From JL08 sp963765555 (GTDB lineage: Bacteria > Pseudomonadota > Alphaproteobacteria > Rhodobacterales > Rhodobacteraceae): a DNA stretch of 64,000 nt. The translations under genes were made by a program, and so were the position numbers. Under the pieces are notes generated by a model, which ran no database searches, was not told the origin of the DNA, and saw only the letters and a list, made by a program, of their open reading frames with translations. Shown here in pieces: positions 1-9,986 of this stretch; position 1 is the first letter of the stretch; every line of letters begins with the position of its first letter. The stretch lies in assembly GCA_963765555.1 (NCBI GenBank), contig CAVXWX010000003.1:434001-498000 (forward strand). The letters are read 5' to 3'.

Positions 1-825
1 CCGTCGGTGCGCATATGCACGCCGACTGGGGTCGATCGTCAGCGGCAGATCGCGGTCCAGCGGTGTTTCGGCGGCAAAGATGAACGTGTAGCGTTTGCGC
101 GGTTCAACGGGCAATTCGATGCCTGCCATGCGCGATGTGCGCACCGCGCGCGGGCCCGACGCGTTGATCACGGTGCCGCACGCCACCACATCGCCCGATG
201 CCAGCGTGACACTGTCCACCTGTGTGCCTGCGCGTTCAGCGTCATCGCCACAACTTCGTTGGTCAGGTATTCCACACCCTTTTCGCGTGCCGACCGCTTC
301 CACCAATCAAACATGCGTATTGCCGTCGAAATACCCCTCATCAATCAGGTTGTGGTTGGCGGCGATGATATCGTCCAGATTATAGAACGGATAAGCGCGC
401 GCGATGTCATCACGGCTCAGGTGCTTTGTGCCTGCACCACACGCCGCCTGTAGTTTCTGACTGTCGCGCAAGACCTGCGCGAAGTTCGGGCGTGTCGGCC
501 ATGATACATATACCCGAAAGCTGTGCAGCGTAATGTCAGGCACGCGCGGATCATCGCCCAGAAAGTGGCGGAAATTCTTGATAAATTCGACCCCGAACTG
601 CGATACGCGCACGTTGATCTCGCGGCTGAACTGCTGGCGGATGCAACTGTTGGTGTGCGCGGTCGAGGTGAATTCATAAGTCGGGTCGCGTTCCACCACC
701 AGAATACGGCCGTCAAAATCGGGGTTGTCGGCCAGAAACCACGCGACCGATGATCCGTACATCGCGCCGCCCACAATCACCACGTCATAGGATGTTGCCT
801 TGGGGCTCTGCCAGTTGGGCGTCAT
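1..825 (-). CDS. FAD-dependent amine oxidoreductase (DAO family), partial and frameshifted
   Basis: This is the N-terminal part of a flavoprotein oxidase of the glycine/sarcosine/D-amino acid oxidase (DAO) family; it runs off the window edge. The N-terminus has a Rossmann dinucleotide-binding motif (VVIVGGAMYGSSVAWFLA) followed by a VVERD acid strand end. The reading frame changes near position 316 (after FDGNT), near 222 and near 33. Joined in three frames it reads as one continuous DAO protein (MFDWWKRSAREKGVEYL, then SGDVVACGTVINASG, then GVHMRTDG). The start codon overlaps the hyuB stop (ATGA), so it is the third gene of the hyuA-hyuB operon and probably oxidises the amine released by the hydantoinase, perhaps sarcosine. 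The substrate is inference. The indels look like sequence errors. Confidence 0.75.
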
Positions 826-2549
826 GCGATATCCTCTCCGGTCCTGACGGCGTGCAACACGGCATCCACCGCGTCTTTGTCCATGCCGTAATCGTCCTGC
901 GCAGTTTGCGCCGAAATATACCCCCGCGCCAGATCGCGCCGCACCAGCGCCGGATCACGATCCTGTTGCGGGGCCGTATCCCGCGCCCCCCGGAAAGGCC
1001 AGCATCACGCGCCGCCCATGGGCAACAGAATTGTTTGCCCTTGCCTTGCATCGGGGTGCCATCATCCTGTGCGATTGTCGTGGGCGCGCCATTTGCCCCG
1101 CCTTGCCGCCCGCGTGCGGGGTGATCCACACGGTCAAACATGGCCGAAAAATCGAATTCGTGCCCTTCTGCGGCGCCCACTTCCATATACTGGCCCAGTC
1201 CGCCGCGATACTTGCCCGCGCCGCCGCTATCCGGGCGCAGTTCCTTGCGCCAGATGATCACCGGGCCGGTATGTTCGGTGGCCTCGATCGGCATCGTCAT
1301 CACGCCCGAGGGAAAGGCGGTGGCGTTCAGCCCGTCCACCGTCGGGGCGCGCGCCCGATCCGCCGGAATTGAACGTCAGCACCTCGGCGCGCACGGCATC
1401 TTTGGGGGCAGGGGCATCGCGTGCGCGGGCGCAGCGACACCTGAAAATTGCACAGCGTTCCGGCCCCTTCGGCGGGCACCAGATCGGGCAGGAACTGGTC
1501 CAGCGCATCATAGACCGTGTCGGGGATCATGTGGCCGATGACATGGCGCAGCGCCACCGGCGCGGGATGCACCGCATTCACGATTGTATCGACCGGTGCG
1601 GTCACCTGGAACGGTGCCAGCGACGCGGCGTTGTTCGGGATCTCGGGCGCGATGGCGCATTTCAGCGCATAACAGGCATAGGCCTTGGTATAGACCAGCG
1701 GCACGTTGATGCCCTTCTTGTCCAAACCCGAGGTGCCGGTAAAATCGCACAGAATATGATCTTGTTCGATGTCGAGCCGCACCTTCAGGATCGATCGGGG
1801 TGTCGTATCCGTCGATCCGCATCGCGCCGTTGGCGCTGTCCGCGGGGCAGGGCGGCGATCCGTTCCAGCGTGGCGCGGCGCGAATTGTCCAGGATGAAGG
1901 CTGCGATGCCGTCCAGGTCGTCCAGGTCGAATTCGGCCATCATTTCGATCAGCCGGCGCTGGCCGATTTCGTTGCAGGTGGCCAGCGCATAGATATCGCC
2001 GACAAGCTGATCGGGTTCGCGCACATTGCCGCGCACGATCTGGATCAGCGTTTTGTCCACCTCGCCGCGTTCGGCGAACTTCATGATCGGGATGTACAGG
2101 CCCTCTTCGTAGACGCTGTTCGCATCCGCCCCAAACCCGCGCCCGCCGATATCGACGACATGGGCGGTGCAGGCAAAAAAGCCCGACGAAGCGGCCGTTG
2201 TGAAACGACGGGGTGACAACGGTGATGTCATGCAGGTGGCCGGTGCCTTCCCACGGATCGTTGGTGATATAGACATCGCCTTCGAAAGATATTGTCGCGC
2301 CCGATGCGGCGGATGAAATGCGCGCACGGCATCGGCCATCGCGTTCACATGGCCGGGCGTGCCGGTGACGGCCTGCGCCAGCATCCGCCCCTGTGCGTCA
2401 TAGACCCCCGCCGACAGATCGCCCGCTTCGCGCACGGATGTGGAAAAGGCCGTGCGCACAAGGGCTTGCGCCTGTTCCTCCACCACCGAAATCAGGCGGT
2501 TCCACATCACCTGATAGGCCACATCCGATGTTTTGGTGTCGTGTGTCAT
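822..2549 (-). CDS. hyuB: hydantoinase B / N-methylhydantoinase beta-type subunit, multiply frameshifted
   Basis: HyuB-type subunit of an ATP-dependent hydantoinase/oxoprolinase-like enzyme. Start is ATG 2549 (MTHDTKTSDVAYQVMWNRL); the inferred stop is TGA at 822-824, overlapping the next gene. Family segments are easy to recognise in pieces: VREAGDLSAGVYDAQGRMLA, then FFACTAHVVDIGGRGFGADA, then LDIEQDHILCDFTGTSGLD, then VPLVYTKAYACYALKC. The total span of about 575 codons fits the family. The frame changes many times (for example near 2320, 2190, 1845, 1790, 1440 and 1330), yet the pieces are conserved and lack scattered substitution stops, so error in the sequence is likelier than decay. 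It overlaps hyuA by four bases and acts with it as a complex in the cytoplasm. Confidence 0.8.
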
Positions 2550-4661
2550 GCGCTGTCTCCTGCCGATTTCAGGATCACATCGATTGTGCCGTCGGGCTGC
2601 GCCACGGCGCCTGCGGCTTGACGGCACGACGATCGTGGTTTCATCTTCGGTGATCACGGCGGGGCCGCTGACCTGATCGCCCGGTTTTCAGGCTGGCGCG
2701 GTCGACCACATCGGCGCACCACCGCGCGCGCCAGTGCCGGATCAAACACCTCGCGCGTGCCAGCAATCGGCGGCATCGCTGAAGGTGCGGGCCGGTTCAA
2801 TGGCCTGAACAGGCTGCGGCGGGGCGTGGTGGCATTGACCGCCCAGACGGTGATTTCGATATCCATCCCGTCCACCGCGCGGCCAAACAGCTTGGCGTAG
2901 TCTTCTTCGAACAGGCGCTGGAATGTGTCCGCGTCAGGGTTTGCGGCCTGCTGCGGCGTCAGCACGATCGGGAATTTCCCAGCCCTGGCCGGTATAGCGC
3001 ATATAGACCTTGAATTCGGGCAGGATGTCGGCGTTCGCATCGCAGGATGCGCACGAAAGCGGTGGCTTCGCGCTTGCAAATCGGCCAGCAGCATCGCGGA
3101 TCGTGCCGCGCATCGAAATCCGACAGTTTCATATAACAGACTGCGCGTTCGCCTCGAAGCTGAAGGGCGCGCGCAGGAACCCGATGGCCGATCCGACGCC
3201 GGCACCGGTCGGCACCAGCAGGCGGTCCACGCCCAGCTTTTCACACAGCCGCCCCGCATGAAGCGGGGCCGCGCCGCCAAAGGCGATCATGGTGTATTCG
3301 GCCAGATCCTCGCCGTTTTCCACCGCATGCACGCGCGCGGCGTTGGCCATGTTTTCGTCCACCACTTCGGCCAGACCAAAGGCGGCGGTTTGCGCATCCA
3401 TATCCAGCGCGCTCGACCCAGTTCGCGTTCCAGTGCGCTGCGCGACTGATCCGGTGTGCAGCGCGATGGACCCGCCCGCGAAATTGTCCGGGTCGAGCTT
3501 GCCCAGCACCAGGTCGGCATCGGTGACGGCAGGGCGTTCCCCGCCGCGCCCGTAGCAGGCCGGTCCGGGTTCTGATCCCGCGCTTTCGGGGCCGACACGG
3601 ATCTGGCGCATCGCGTCCACATGCGCCAGCGATCCGCCGCCCGCGCCGATTTCCACCATGTCGATCACCGGGATGGAAATCGGCATGCCCGATCCCTTTT
3701 TGAACCGGTAGGTGCGCGCCACCTCGAACACCCGCGCGGTTTTCGGGCGTCTGGTTCTTGATCAGGCAGATCTTGGCGGTGGTGCCGCCCATATCGAACG
3801 ACAGCACCTTGTCCAGCCCGTAGCGCGCCGCGATGTTGGCGGCAAAGACCGCGCCGCCTGCGGGGCCGGATTCCACCAGCCGCACGGGAAATTCCGCAGC
3901 ACTTTCGATGCGAGATGATGCCGCCGCCCGAATGCATCAGGAAAATCGGACAGCGCACGCCGGCCTCGCGCCAACCGCCCCTCCAGCCGGCCCAGATAGG
4001 ATTTCATCAGCGGCTTGATATAGGCGTTGGCGACGGTGGTGTTGAACCGCTCATATTCGCGCATCTGCGGCGACACTTCGCATGACAGCGACACCATGAC
4101 ATCGGGCAGCATGTCGGCCAGCACATCGCGCACCATGCGTTCATGGCTGTCGTTCAGATAGGAATGGATCAGCCCGACGGCGACGCTTTCATAACCGTGC
4201 CGCGCGCGATATCATCGGCCAGCGCCTCGATCTCGGCGCGGTCCAGCGGGATCAGCACGCTGCCCTGCGCATCCATCCGTTCGTTCACCGTAAAGCGGCG
4301 TTGGCGCGGCAACAGCGGTTCGGGCAGCTTCAGGTTCAGATCGTATTGTTCAAAGCGGCGATTCCGTGCGCATTTCGATCACATCGCGAAAGCCCTGCGT
4401 GGTGATCAGCGCGGTCTTCGCGCCGCGCCGTTCGATCAGCGCATTGGTGGCCAGCGTGGTGCCGTGGATGATCTGCCCGATTTCCGACGGATCGATGCCC
4501 GCCTTGGCGCAGACCTGCGCGGTGCCGTCGAGAATCGCATCTTCGGGCGCGGCGTAGGTGGTCAGCACCTTGGTGGAAAACTGCCGGTCGCCCCGTTCCA
4601 GCACCACATCGGTAAAGGTGCCGCCGATATCCACGCCCAGCCGTATCAAAGATGCATCCAT
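2546..4661 (-). CDS. hyuA: hydantoinase A / N-methylhydantoinase alpha-type subunit, multiply frameshifted
   Basis: HyuA-type ATP-binding subunit that pairs with HyuB for ATP-dependent opening of hydantoin-like rings (N-methylhydantoin, 5-oxoproline and similar compounds). The N-terminus carries the acetate/sugar-kinase-like phosphate motif GVDIGGTFTDVVLERG, then IIHGTTLATNALIERRGAKT. A second phosphate motif follows (KVLSFDMGGTTAKICLI) and later MVEIGAGGGSLAHVD. ATG 4661 was chosen over TTG 4667 because the family starts right before the DIGGTFTD strand. The C-terminus (VITEDETTIVVPSS, then AVAQPDGTIDVILKSAGDSA) ends in TGA at 2546-2548, giving the ATGA overlap with hyuB. At least five frame changes occur along the gene. 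The exact substrate cannot be read from the sequence. Confidence 0.82.
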
Positions 4662-4720
4662 GCCCAAGCGGCCCTTTTCCCGAAATCAGAATTCAGGGGC
4701 AGAGTAGACACAAGTTTAAA

Positions 4721-4735
4721 ATAGGTTCCAACTAT
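4721..4735 (-). promoter_or_regulatory. candidate LysR-type regulator box upstream of hyuA
   Basis: The dyad ATAG-N7-CTAT gives the T-N11-A spacing typical of LysR-type regulator sites; the arms extend to AAATAG/CTATTT. It is centred about 67 bases before the hyuA start codon in an AT-rich stretch that is otherwise free of coding sequence. The LysR gene whose stop lies about 30 bases further upstream is the obvious candidate regulator. The site is seen directly; its use is inferred. Confidence 0.5.
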
Positions 4736-4752
4736 TTAATTCGATAATAAGG

Positions 4753-4775
4753 ATCACATAAATTTATGCTGTGAT
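4753..4775. promoter_or_regulatory. nested dyad at the lysR stop / hyuA promoter
   Basis: Perfect 12-base palindrome CATAAATTTATG nested in a wider dyad with arms ATCACA and TGTGAT. It spans the stop codon of the LysR gene and lies about 100 bases upstream of hyuA. It could be a second operator or a weak hairpin; there is no U-tract that would make it a standard terminator. Confidence 0.3.
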
Positions 4776-5678
4776 GCCATGTGCCGCGTTGAACTCGGCC
4801 GCGACGGTGCGGGCCAGCGTGGCGGCGGTTTGGACAAAATCCATCGCCTTTTGCGCGTCGTAACGGGCAAAAAACTGCAAGGGTTCCGGCACCCAGTGAT
4901 AGGGAACAGCCACCAGACGACCGGCGGCGATTTCGGCAATGACCATGGCAGCGGGTACCGTGACAATGCCCATCCCGTTCACCGCCATGTGCAGGCAGGC
5001 GGCCAGCGAACTGGATGGCACCAGCCGTACCGGCACATCGCGCTGCTGCCCGAAATGGGCTGCGGTCTGGGCATAAAGCGGTGTATCGCGCCCATGGGTC
5101 AGAACCGGATGGCGCGCCAGATCGTCCAGTTTCACAGGATCGATATCCTGCAAACCCAGCGATGGCGCGGCAACCCAGATCAACGGATAGGTGCCCAGCG
5201 GAATTTCACCGCTGACCGCGCGATGAAAGGGGGCGTTTTGCAAGGCCAGATCCAGCGTACGTTCGGCAAGCTGTTTTTCAAGGCTGACCGCCATGTCGAC
5301 CGTCAGTTCCACCTGAAGCGTGGGGAACCGTGTTTTCAACTGGGCCAGAAAATCGGGCAGCCACGTGTGCACGATCATTTCCGTCACCCCAAGGCGCAAT
5401 GTCCCGTCATATAGCGCCGCTTCGCTTGCCGATTGCACCAGCGCCTGTGTCGCGTTCAGAACCTGGCGCGCATGGCCCAGCACGTCCTGCCCCTTGGCCG
5501 TCAGGCGCACAGATCCCGCATCGCGTTCCATCAGGCGCACCCCCAGCAGGGTTTCCAGCCCCGCAATGCGGGCGGAAATATTGGGTTGCGTGGTGTTCAG
5601 ACGGTCTGCCGCTTTTCGAAAACTGCCCAGATCGGCGACCCAGATCAACGCTTCTAACTGTTTCAGGCTGGGGCGCAT
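4764..5678 (-). CDS. LysR-family transcriptional regulator
   Basis: 304-residue LysR-type regulator. The N-terminal winged helix-turn-helix covers about residues 4-60 (ALIWVADLGSFRKAADRLN, then TTQPNISARIAGLE). The effector-binding type 2 periplasmic-like fold covers about 92-295 (DGTLRLGVTEMIVHTWLPDF). The gene follows flavin reductase by 30 bases on the same strand and precedes the hyuA promoter, which carries a T-N11-A dyad. That makes it the best candidate controller of hyuA-hyuB and the oxidase; control of the acs operon in which it sits is also possible. The effector is unknown. Confidence 0.9.
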   Translation of the reverse strand: MRPSLKQLEALIWVADLGSFRKAADRLNTTQPNISARIAGLETLLGVRLMERDAGSVRLTAKGQDVLGHARQVLNATQALVQSASEAALYDGTLRLGVTEMIVHTWLPDFLAQLKTRFPTLQVELTVDMAVSLEKQLAERTLDLALQNAPFHRAVSGEIPLGTYPLIWVAAPSLGLQDIDPVKLDDLARHPVLTHGRDTPLYAQTAAHFGQQRDVPVRLVPSSSLAACLHMAVNGMGIVTVPAAMVIAEIAAGRLVAVPYHWVPEPLQFFARYDAQKAMDFVQTAATLARTVAAEFNAAHGITA

Positions 5679-5708
5679 CGCGGGCTTATCCTGTGTTTCG
5701 CGCGCAAA

Positions 5709-6212
5709 TCAATCTGCATCAAACGGCTGGAACCGCCCGTACTGGCGCTGGTCAAAGGCAAGGCCCGCACCGTCGCGCCGGTCCGCGCGCAGAACCTGAC
5801 CGACGATAATGGTATGATCGCCCGCGTCATGACGCCCGTAAGTGCGGCATTCAAACAGCGCCAGACGATCCTGCAACACCGGCACACCATCGTCATTATG
5901 CGCCCAGTCGAACCGGTCAAACCCGTTGCCATTGGCGGCGAAATGCAGGGCCACGTCTTTTTGCGTGTCGTCCAGAACGTGAATCGCAAAGTGCAGCGCG
6001 TCAAAAAACGGCTGGTAACGGCGCGATGATTTGGCCACCGACCACAGCACCAGAGGCGGGTCCAGCGACACGGATGAAAACGAATTGGCCGTCATCGCCA
6101 TCGGCCCGTCCGGTGTAGCCACGGTAATGATGGTCACGCCCGATCCGAAACAGCCCAGAACATCGCGATAGGCGCGCAAGGTGTCGGGTCCGGGGACGAA
6201 AGAAGAAGCCAT
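5709..6212 (-). CDS. flavin reductase family protein
   Basis: About 167-residue flavin reductase-like (HpaC/RutF-type) protein expected to reduce free FMN or FAD with NAD(P)H for a partner monooxygenase. Seen: GSGVTIITVATPDG, then MTANSFSSVSLDPPLVLWSV, then the family GDH element (AGDHTIIVGQVLRAD). Start at ATG 6212 (MASSFVPGPDTLRAYRDVLG) matches the usual N-terminus; an upstream in-frame ATG at 6239 is possible. It lies between adk and the LysR gene on the same strand. No partner monooxygenase is adjacent, so the client is unknown. Confidence 0.85.
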   Translation of the reverse strand: MASSFVPGPDTLRAYRDVLGCFGSGVTIITVATPDGPMAMTANSFSSVSLDPPLVLWSVAKSSRRYQPFFDALHFAIHVLDDTQKDVALHFAANGNGFDRFDWAHNDDGVPVLQDRLALFECRTYGRHDAGDHTIIVGQVLRADRRDGAGLAFDQRQYGRFQPFDAD

Positions 6213-6306
6213 AGGGGTGCCGCCTGAAGAATTTTGCATCAGGTGCCACGCTTGGCGCGCGTTGTCCATGACCCGCGCGCCATTCCCTTTGCCCAAAGGG
6301 GCGCGT

Positions 6307-6989
6307 TCAACCGGTGGCGTTGGCCACCATCGCCTGCAATCGCGATGCAATATCGTCAATATCGCCCATCGCGTCGATCTTTTGTAACGCGCCCTTGGCG
6401 TCGTAATAGCTGATCAGCGGGGCGGTCTGGGCATGATAGGCCTCAAGCCGCGAGGCGACGGTTTCGGCATTGTCATCGGCGCGGCGTTTCATATCGGTGC
6501 TGCCGCACTTGTCGCATTGCCCAGCACGGCGGTGGGTTTGAACGTATCATGATACCCTTCTCCACAGCCGCCACAGGTAAAGCGCCCCGAAATCCGCGTG
6601 ACCATCGCGGCATCGTCGACTTCCAGACTGATGGCTGCGTTGATTTTCTGCCCGCTTTCGGCCAGCAGCGCGTCCAGTGCTTGCGCCTGCACCGTGGTAC
6701 GCGGGAAGCCGTCGAGGATCACGCCCTTGGCGCAATCAGGCTCTGCCAGACGGTCGCGCAGGATATCGATCACGATCTGGTCGCTGACCAGTTCGCCCGC
6801 TTCCATCACCGCCTTGGCGGCCTTGCCCGCAGGGGTGCCTGCGGCCACGGCCGCGCGCAACAGATCACCGGTGGACAGTTGCACCAGCCCGAATTTTTCC
6901 TCCAGCATGCGCGCCTGGGTGCCTTTTCCGGCGCCGGGCGGGCCCAGAAGGATCAGAACAGCAGCGTGCGTTTGTGTTGTCACAGACAT
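6307..6989 (-). CDS. adk: adenylate kinase with zinc-type LID, one frameshift
   Basis: Converts ATP + AMP to 2 ADP in the cytoplasm. P-loop GPPGAGKGT is at residues 16-24, the NMP/core signature is GVILDGFPRT, and the LID has a Cys4 zinc site: TCGGC, then (after restoring one base) QCDKCGS. A single C is missing near position 6518 in what should read GGCCAA; this splits the gene into pieces ending at 6489 and 6307. Adk is normally essential, so a sequence error is likely unless this is a second copy. The start ATG overlaps the acs stop as TGATG, so translation is probably coupled to acetyl-CoA synthetase, whose product AMP is the Adk substrate. The usual ribosomal-protein operon context is absent, which hints at an extra paralogue. 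Confidence 0.9.
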
Positions 6990-8960
6990 CAGGAATTCCC
7001 CCGGTTTTCGATCAGATCATCCACCACCGAAGGGTCGGCCAGTGTCGACGTGTCACCCAGACTGCCAAAATCGTTTTCCGCGATTTTACGCAATATCCGG
7101 CGCATGATCTTGCCGGACCGTGTTTTCGGCAGGCCCGGGGCCCACTGGATCACGTCAGGGCTGGCGATCGGGCCGATTTCGGTGCGCACCCAAGTGCGCA
7201 GTTCCTTGCGCAATTCATCCGATGGGGTTTCGCCGTTCATCAGTGTGACATAGCAATAAATGCCTTGTCCCTTGATGTCATGCGGGTAGCCGACGACGGC
7301 GGCCTCGGCCACTTTGGCATGCGCGACCAGCGCGCTTTCCACCTCGGCCGTGCCCATGCGGTGGCCCGAGACGTTGATCACATCATCCACGCGCCCGGTG
7401 ATCCAGTAATCGCCATCCGCGTCGCGTTTTGCCCCGTCTCCGGTGAAATAATAGCCTTTGTAATCGCTGAAATAGGTTTGCTGGAACCGGTCATGATCGC
7501 CCCAGACGGTACGCATCTGACCGGGCCAGCTTGCTTTCAGGCACAACACGCCCTCGGCAGGGTTGGAATGGATTTCAACGCCGGATTGCGGATCAAGGAT
7601 CACCGGTTCGATGCCGAAAAACGGTTTCATCGCCGATCCCGGTTTGGTCGCATGCGCACCGGGCAGGGGGGTCAGCAGATGGCCGCCGGTTTCGGTTTGC
7701 CACCATGTGTCGACGATCGGGCAGCGCCCGCCACCGACGACCTGATCATACCAGTTCCACGCCTCGGGGTTGATCGGTTCACCCACGGTGCCCAGAATGC
7801 GCAGATCGCTCAGATCGCATTTCTTCACCGGTTCGTCACCATGGGCCATCAGCGCGCGAATGGCTGTGGGGGCGGTGTAGAACTGGTTCACCTTGTGCTT
7901 TTCACACACCTGCCAGAACCGGCTGGCATCCGGATAGGTCGGCACGCCTTCGAACATGATGGTTGTCGCGCCATTGGCCAGCGGGCCATAGACGATATAG
8001 CTGTGGCCTGTGACCCAACCCACATCGGCAGTACACCAGAATATATCGCCTTCGTGGTAATCAAAAACATATTCATGGGTCATGACTGGCGTAGACCAGA
8101 TAGCCGCCTGTGGTGTGCACAACGCCCTTGGGCTGGCCGGTGGAGCCGGATGTGTAGAGGATAAACAGCGGGTCTTCGGCATTTATTTCCGCAGGCGCGC
8201 AATACTCGTCCGCCTCCAGCGCCATTTCGTTGTAATCATGGTCACGCGCCGTCCACGTCGTTTGTCCGCCGGTGCGTTTCACCACCAGACATTTCACGCT
8301 GTCCTTGCAATGCAGCAGCGCCGCATCCGCATTGGATTTCAGCGGTGTCTGCCGCCCGCCGCGCGGGGCATAATCGGCCGTGATGACAACCTTGGCGTCG
8401 CAACCATTGACCCGCGCGCCCAGCGCATCGGGGGAAAATCCTGCGAACACGATGGAATGGATCGCGCCGATCCGCGCACAGGCCAGCATGGCATAGGCGG
8501 CTTCGGGGATCATCGGCAGGTAGATCACCACACGGTCACCCTTGCGCACGCCAAGGCTCTCCAGAATGTTGGCCATCTTGCAGGTGTTGCGGTGCAGTTC
8601 TTTGTAGGTGATGTGCTTCGCGTCTTCTTCGGGGCTATCCGGTTCCCAGATGATCGCGGTCTGGTCACCGCGCGTTTCAAGATGGCGGTCGATGCAGTTG
8701 GCAGACACGTTCAATGTGCCATCGCCATACCAGTTGATCGCAACCTTGCCATGTTCGAACGTCACATCCCTGACGGTGGAATAAGGCTTGATCCAGTCCA
8801 CCCGCTGCCCCTGTTCGCCCCAGAACGCCTGCGGGTCCTTGATCGACGCCGCATAAAGCGCATCGTATTTCGCGGCATCGATCAGCGCGTTTTTGACAAT
8901 AGCCGCCGAAGGGGCGTGTGTTTTCACGCTCGCAGGTGCGGTGTTTTTTTGTTCGGTCAT
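6989..8960 (-). CDS. acs: acetyl-CoA synthetase, one frameshift
   Basis: Acetate + ATP + CoA to acetyl-CoA + AMP + PPi. ATG 8960 has a GGAGG seven bases upstream. Motifs: A3/P-loop LYTSGSTGQPKGVVHTTGGY, acetate-selecting DTWWQTETGG, A8 hinge region GRVDDVINVSGHRMGTAE, and the C-terminal acetylatable lysine motif LPKTRSGKIMRRILRK. The frame changes once near 8084 (VYAS to MTHEYVFDYHEG) through an extra base. About 656 residues in all, normal for Acs. It is first in an acs-adk-flavin reductase-lysR run on the minus strand. Confidence 0.93.
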
Positions 8961-9348
8961 CTTGGGTCCTCCCGAATGTGGCATGGCGCGCCGGTTCGTT
9001 CCGGTGGCGCGGGCCTCCTCTTGCCCGTAATGCGCCCCGTCCGGAACCGGAGTTGTGATGATCATACCCGCAACTGAAAAGAAAGAAATAAGCCACGGGA
9101 AAACAACGTTTTCGGTGTAAAGTTTTTTCCCCGCAGGCCGCAATACCTGTAAACACAACGCGGCCAAGCGGGAAAAAGCCTATATTTCGCGGCGATAGGT
9201 TGTAAATTGCCATACCGGGCAGGCGCGGCGTTGCGCCTGATCCCGCCGTTAATCCTGCTTTTGGCGCACGCAATCGGGTGTGACATATTGTTTCGGCGCG
9301 TCGCGCGCAGGCGACATATTCGCAAACATGCCCGCGTGCGCGGATCGC
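8961..9348. other. intergenic region with acs promoter candidate
   Basis: 388 bases without a supportable gene. On the minus strand a possible sigma70 promoter for acs reads TTTACA (9201-9206), 16-base spacer, TATAGG (9179-9184), giving a leader of roughly 210 bases. A small dyad GAAAAC-AAC-GTTTTC sits at 9099-9113 inside that leader. No riboswitch or small RNA could be recognised. Confidence 0.35.
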
Positions 9349-9729
9349 TTACAGCATGCCCTTTTCTTCCAGTACCTTGCGCGCAACGCGAAAACATTCC
9401 AACCCCTGCGGCACGCCGCAATAGATCGCGACCGCATGCACCGCAGCCCGGATTTCTTCGACGCTGACCCCGTTGGTAATCGCGCCGCGACAATGGATTT
9501 CCCATTCGTTCATTTTGCCCAGCGCCCCGATCATTGTCAGGTTCATCAGGCTGCGGGTTTTCGCGTCAATCGCATCGTCGCCCCAGCCAAAGCCCCAGCA
9601 CCACGCGGTCATGGCCTCTTGAAAGGGACGGGTGAAATCATCCGCCGCCGCAAGGTTCTTTTCCACATAAGCGTCGCCCAGCGTCGCTTTGCGCCGCTCC
9701 AGCCCCTTCAAAAACAGGTCTTCATCCAT
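9349..9729 (-). CDS. carboxymuconolactone decarboxylase family protein (PcaC-like)
   Basis: 126-residue single-domain CMD protein. It matches the PcaC-type region: AKTRSLMNLTMIGALGKMNE, then HCRGAITNGVSVEEIRAAVH, then VPQGLECFRVARKVL. The CxxC pair of AhpD peroxidases is missing, so a gamma-carboxymuconolactone decarboxylase-like role is likelier than a redox one. No other protocatechuate-pathway genes are nearby, so the substrate is open. Start ATG 9729 has an AAAGGG upstream. It is divergent from the MDR-DddQ genes and separated from acs by 388 bases. Confidence 0.8.
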   Translation of the reverse strand: MDEDLFLKGLERRKATLGDAYVEKNLAAADDFTRPFQEAMTAWCWGFGWGDDAIDAKTRSLMNLTMIGALGKMNEWEIHCRGAITNGVSVEEIRAAVHAVAIYCGVPQGLECFRVARKVLEEKGML

Positions 9730-9986
9730 GTCGGCCCTTTCCGTGTCCTGATATGTTTCACTGCATACAAGTGCAGCGTGGCCCTGCCAATGGGCCGTGG
9801 CCCGCACCCCGCCGCAAGACAAAAGCGCGCCAAACCCTGAAAAAAAGTCGTCAGCTCAACAATCGTCGTCGCGCATAGACAAACGGTTGTGAGGAAATCG
9901 GCCTTTTTGATGGTCAACCGCTGCAAAGTCGCCAAATGTATCAAGCACCGATGACCGCGCCGGAAACCGCGACAGGAGGGCACAGT

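Noticed and set aside
1..4661. True pseudogenisation of the hydantoinase operon
   Set aside because: Breaks are single-base indels without accompanying substitution stops, and similar breaks hit likely essential genes elsewhere in the window, so sequence error is preferred.
6974..8164. 396-codon plus-strand open frame opposite acs
   Set aside because: Acs motifs are on the minus strand; the plus frame has no recognisable domain.
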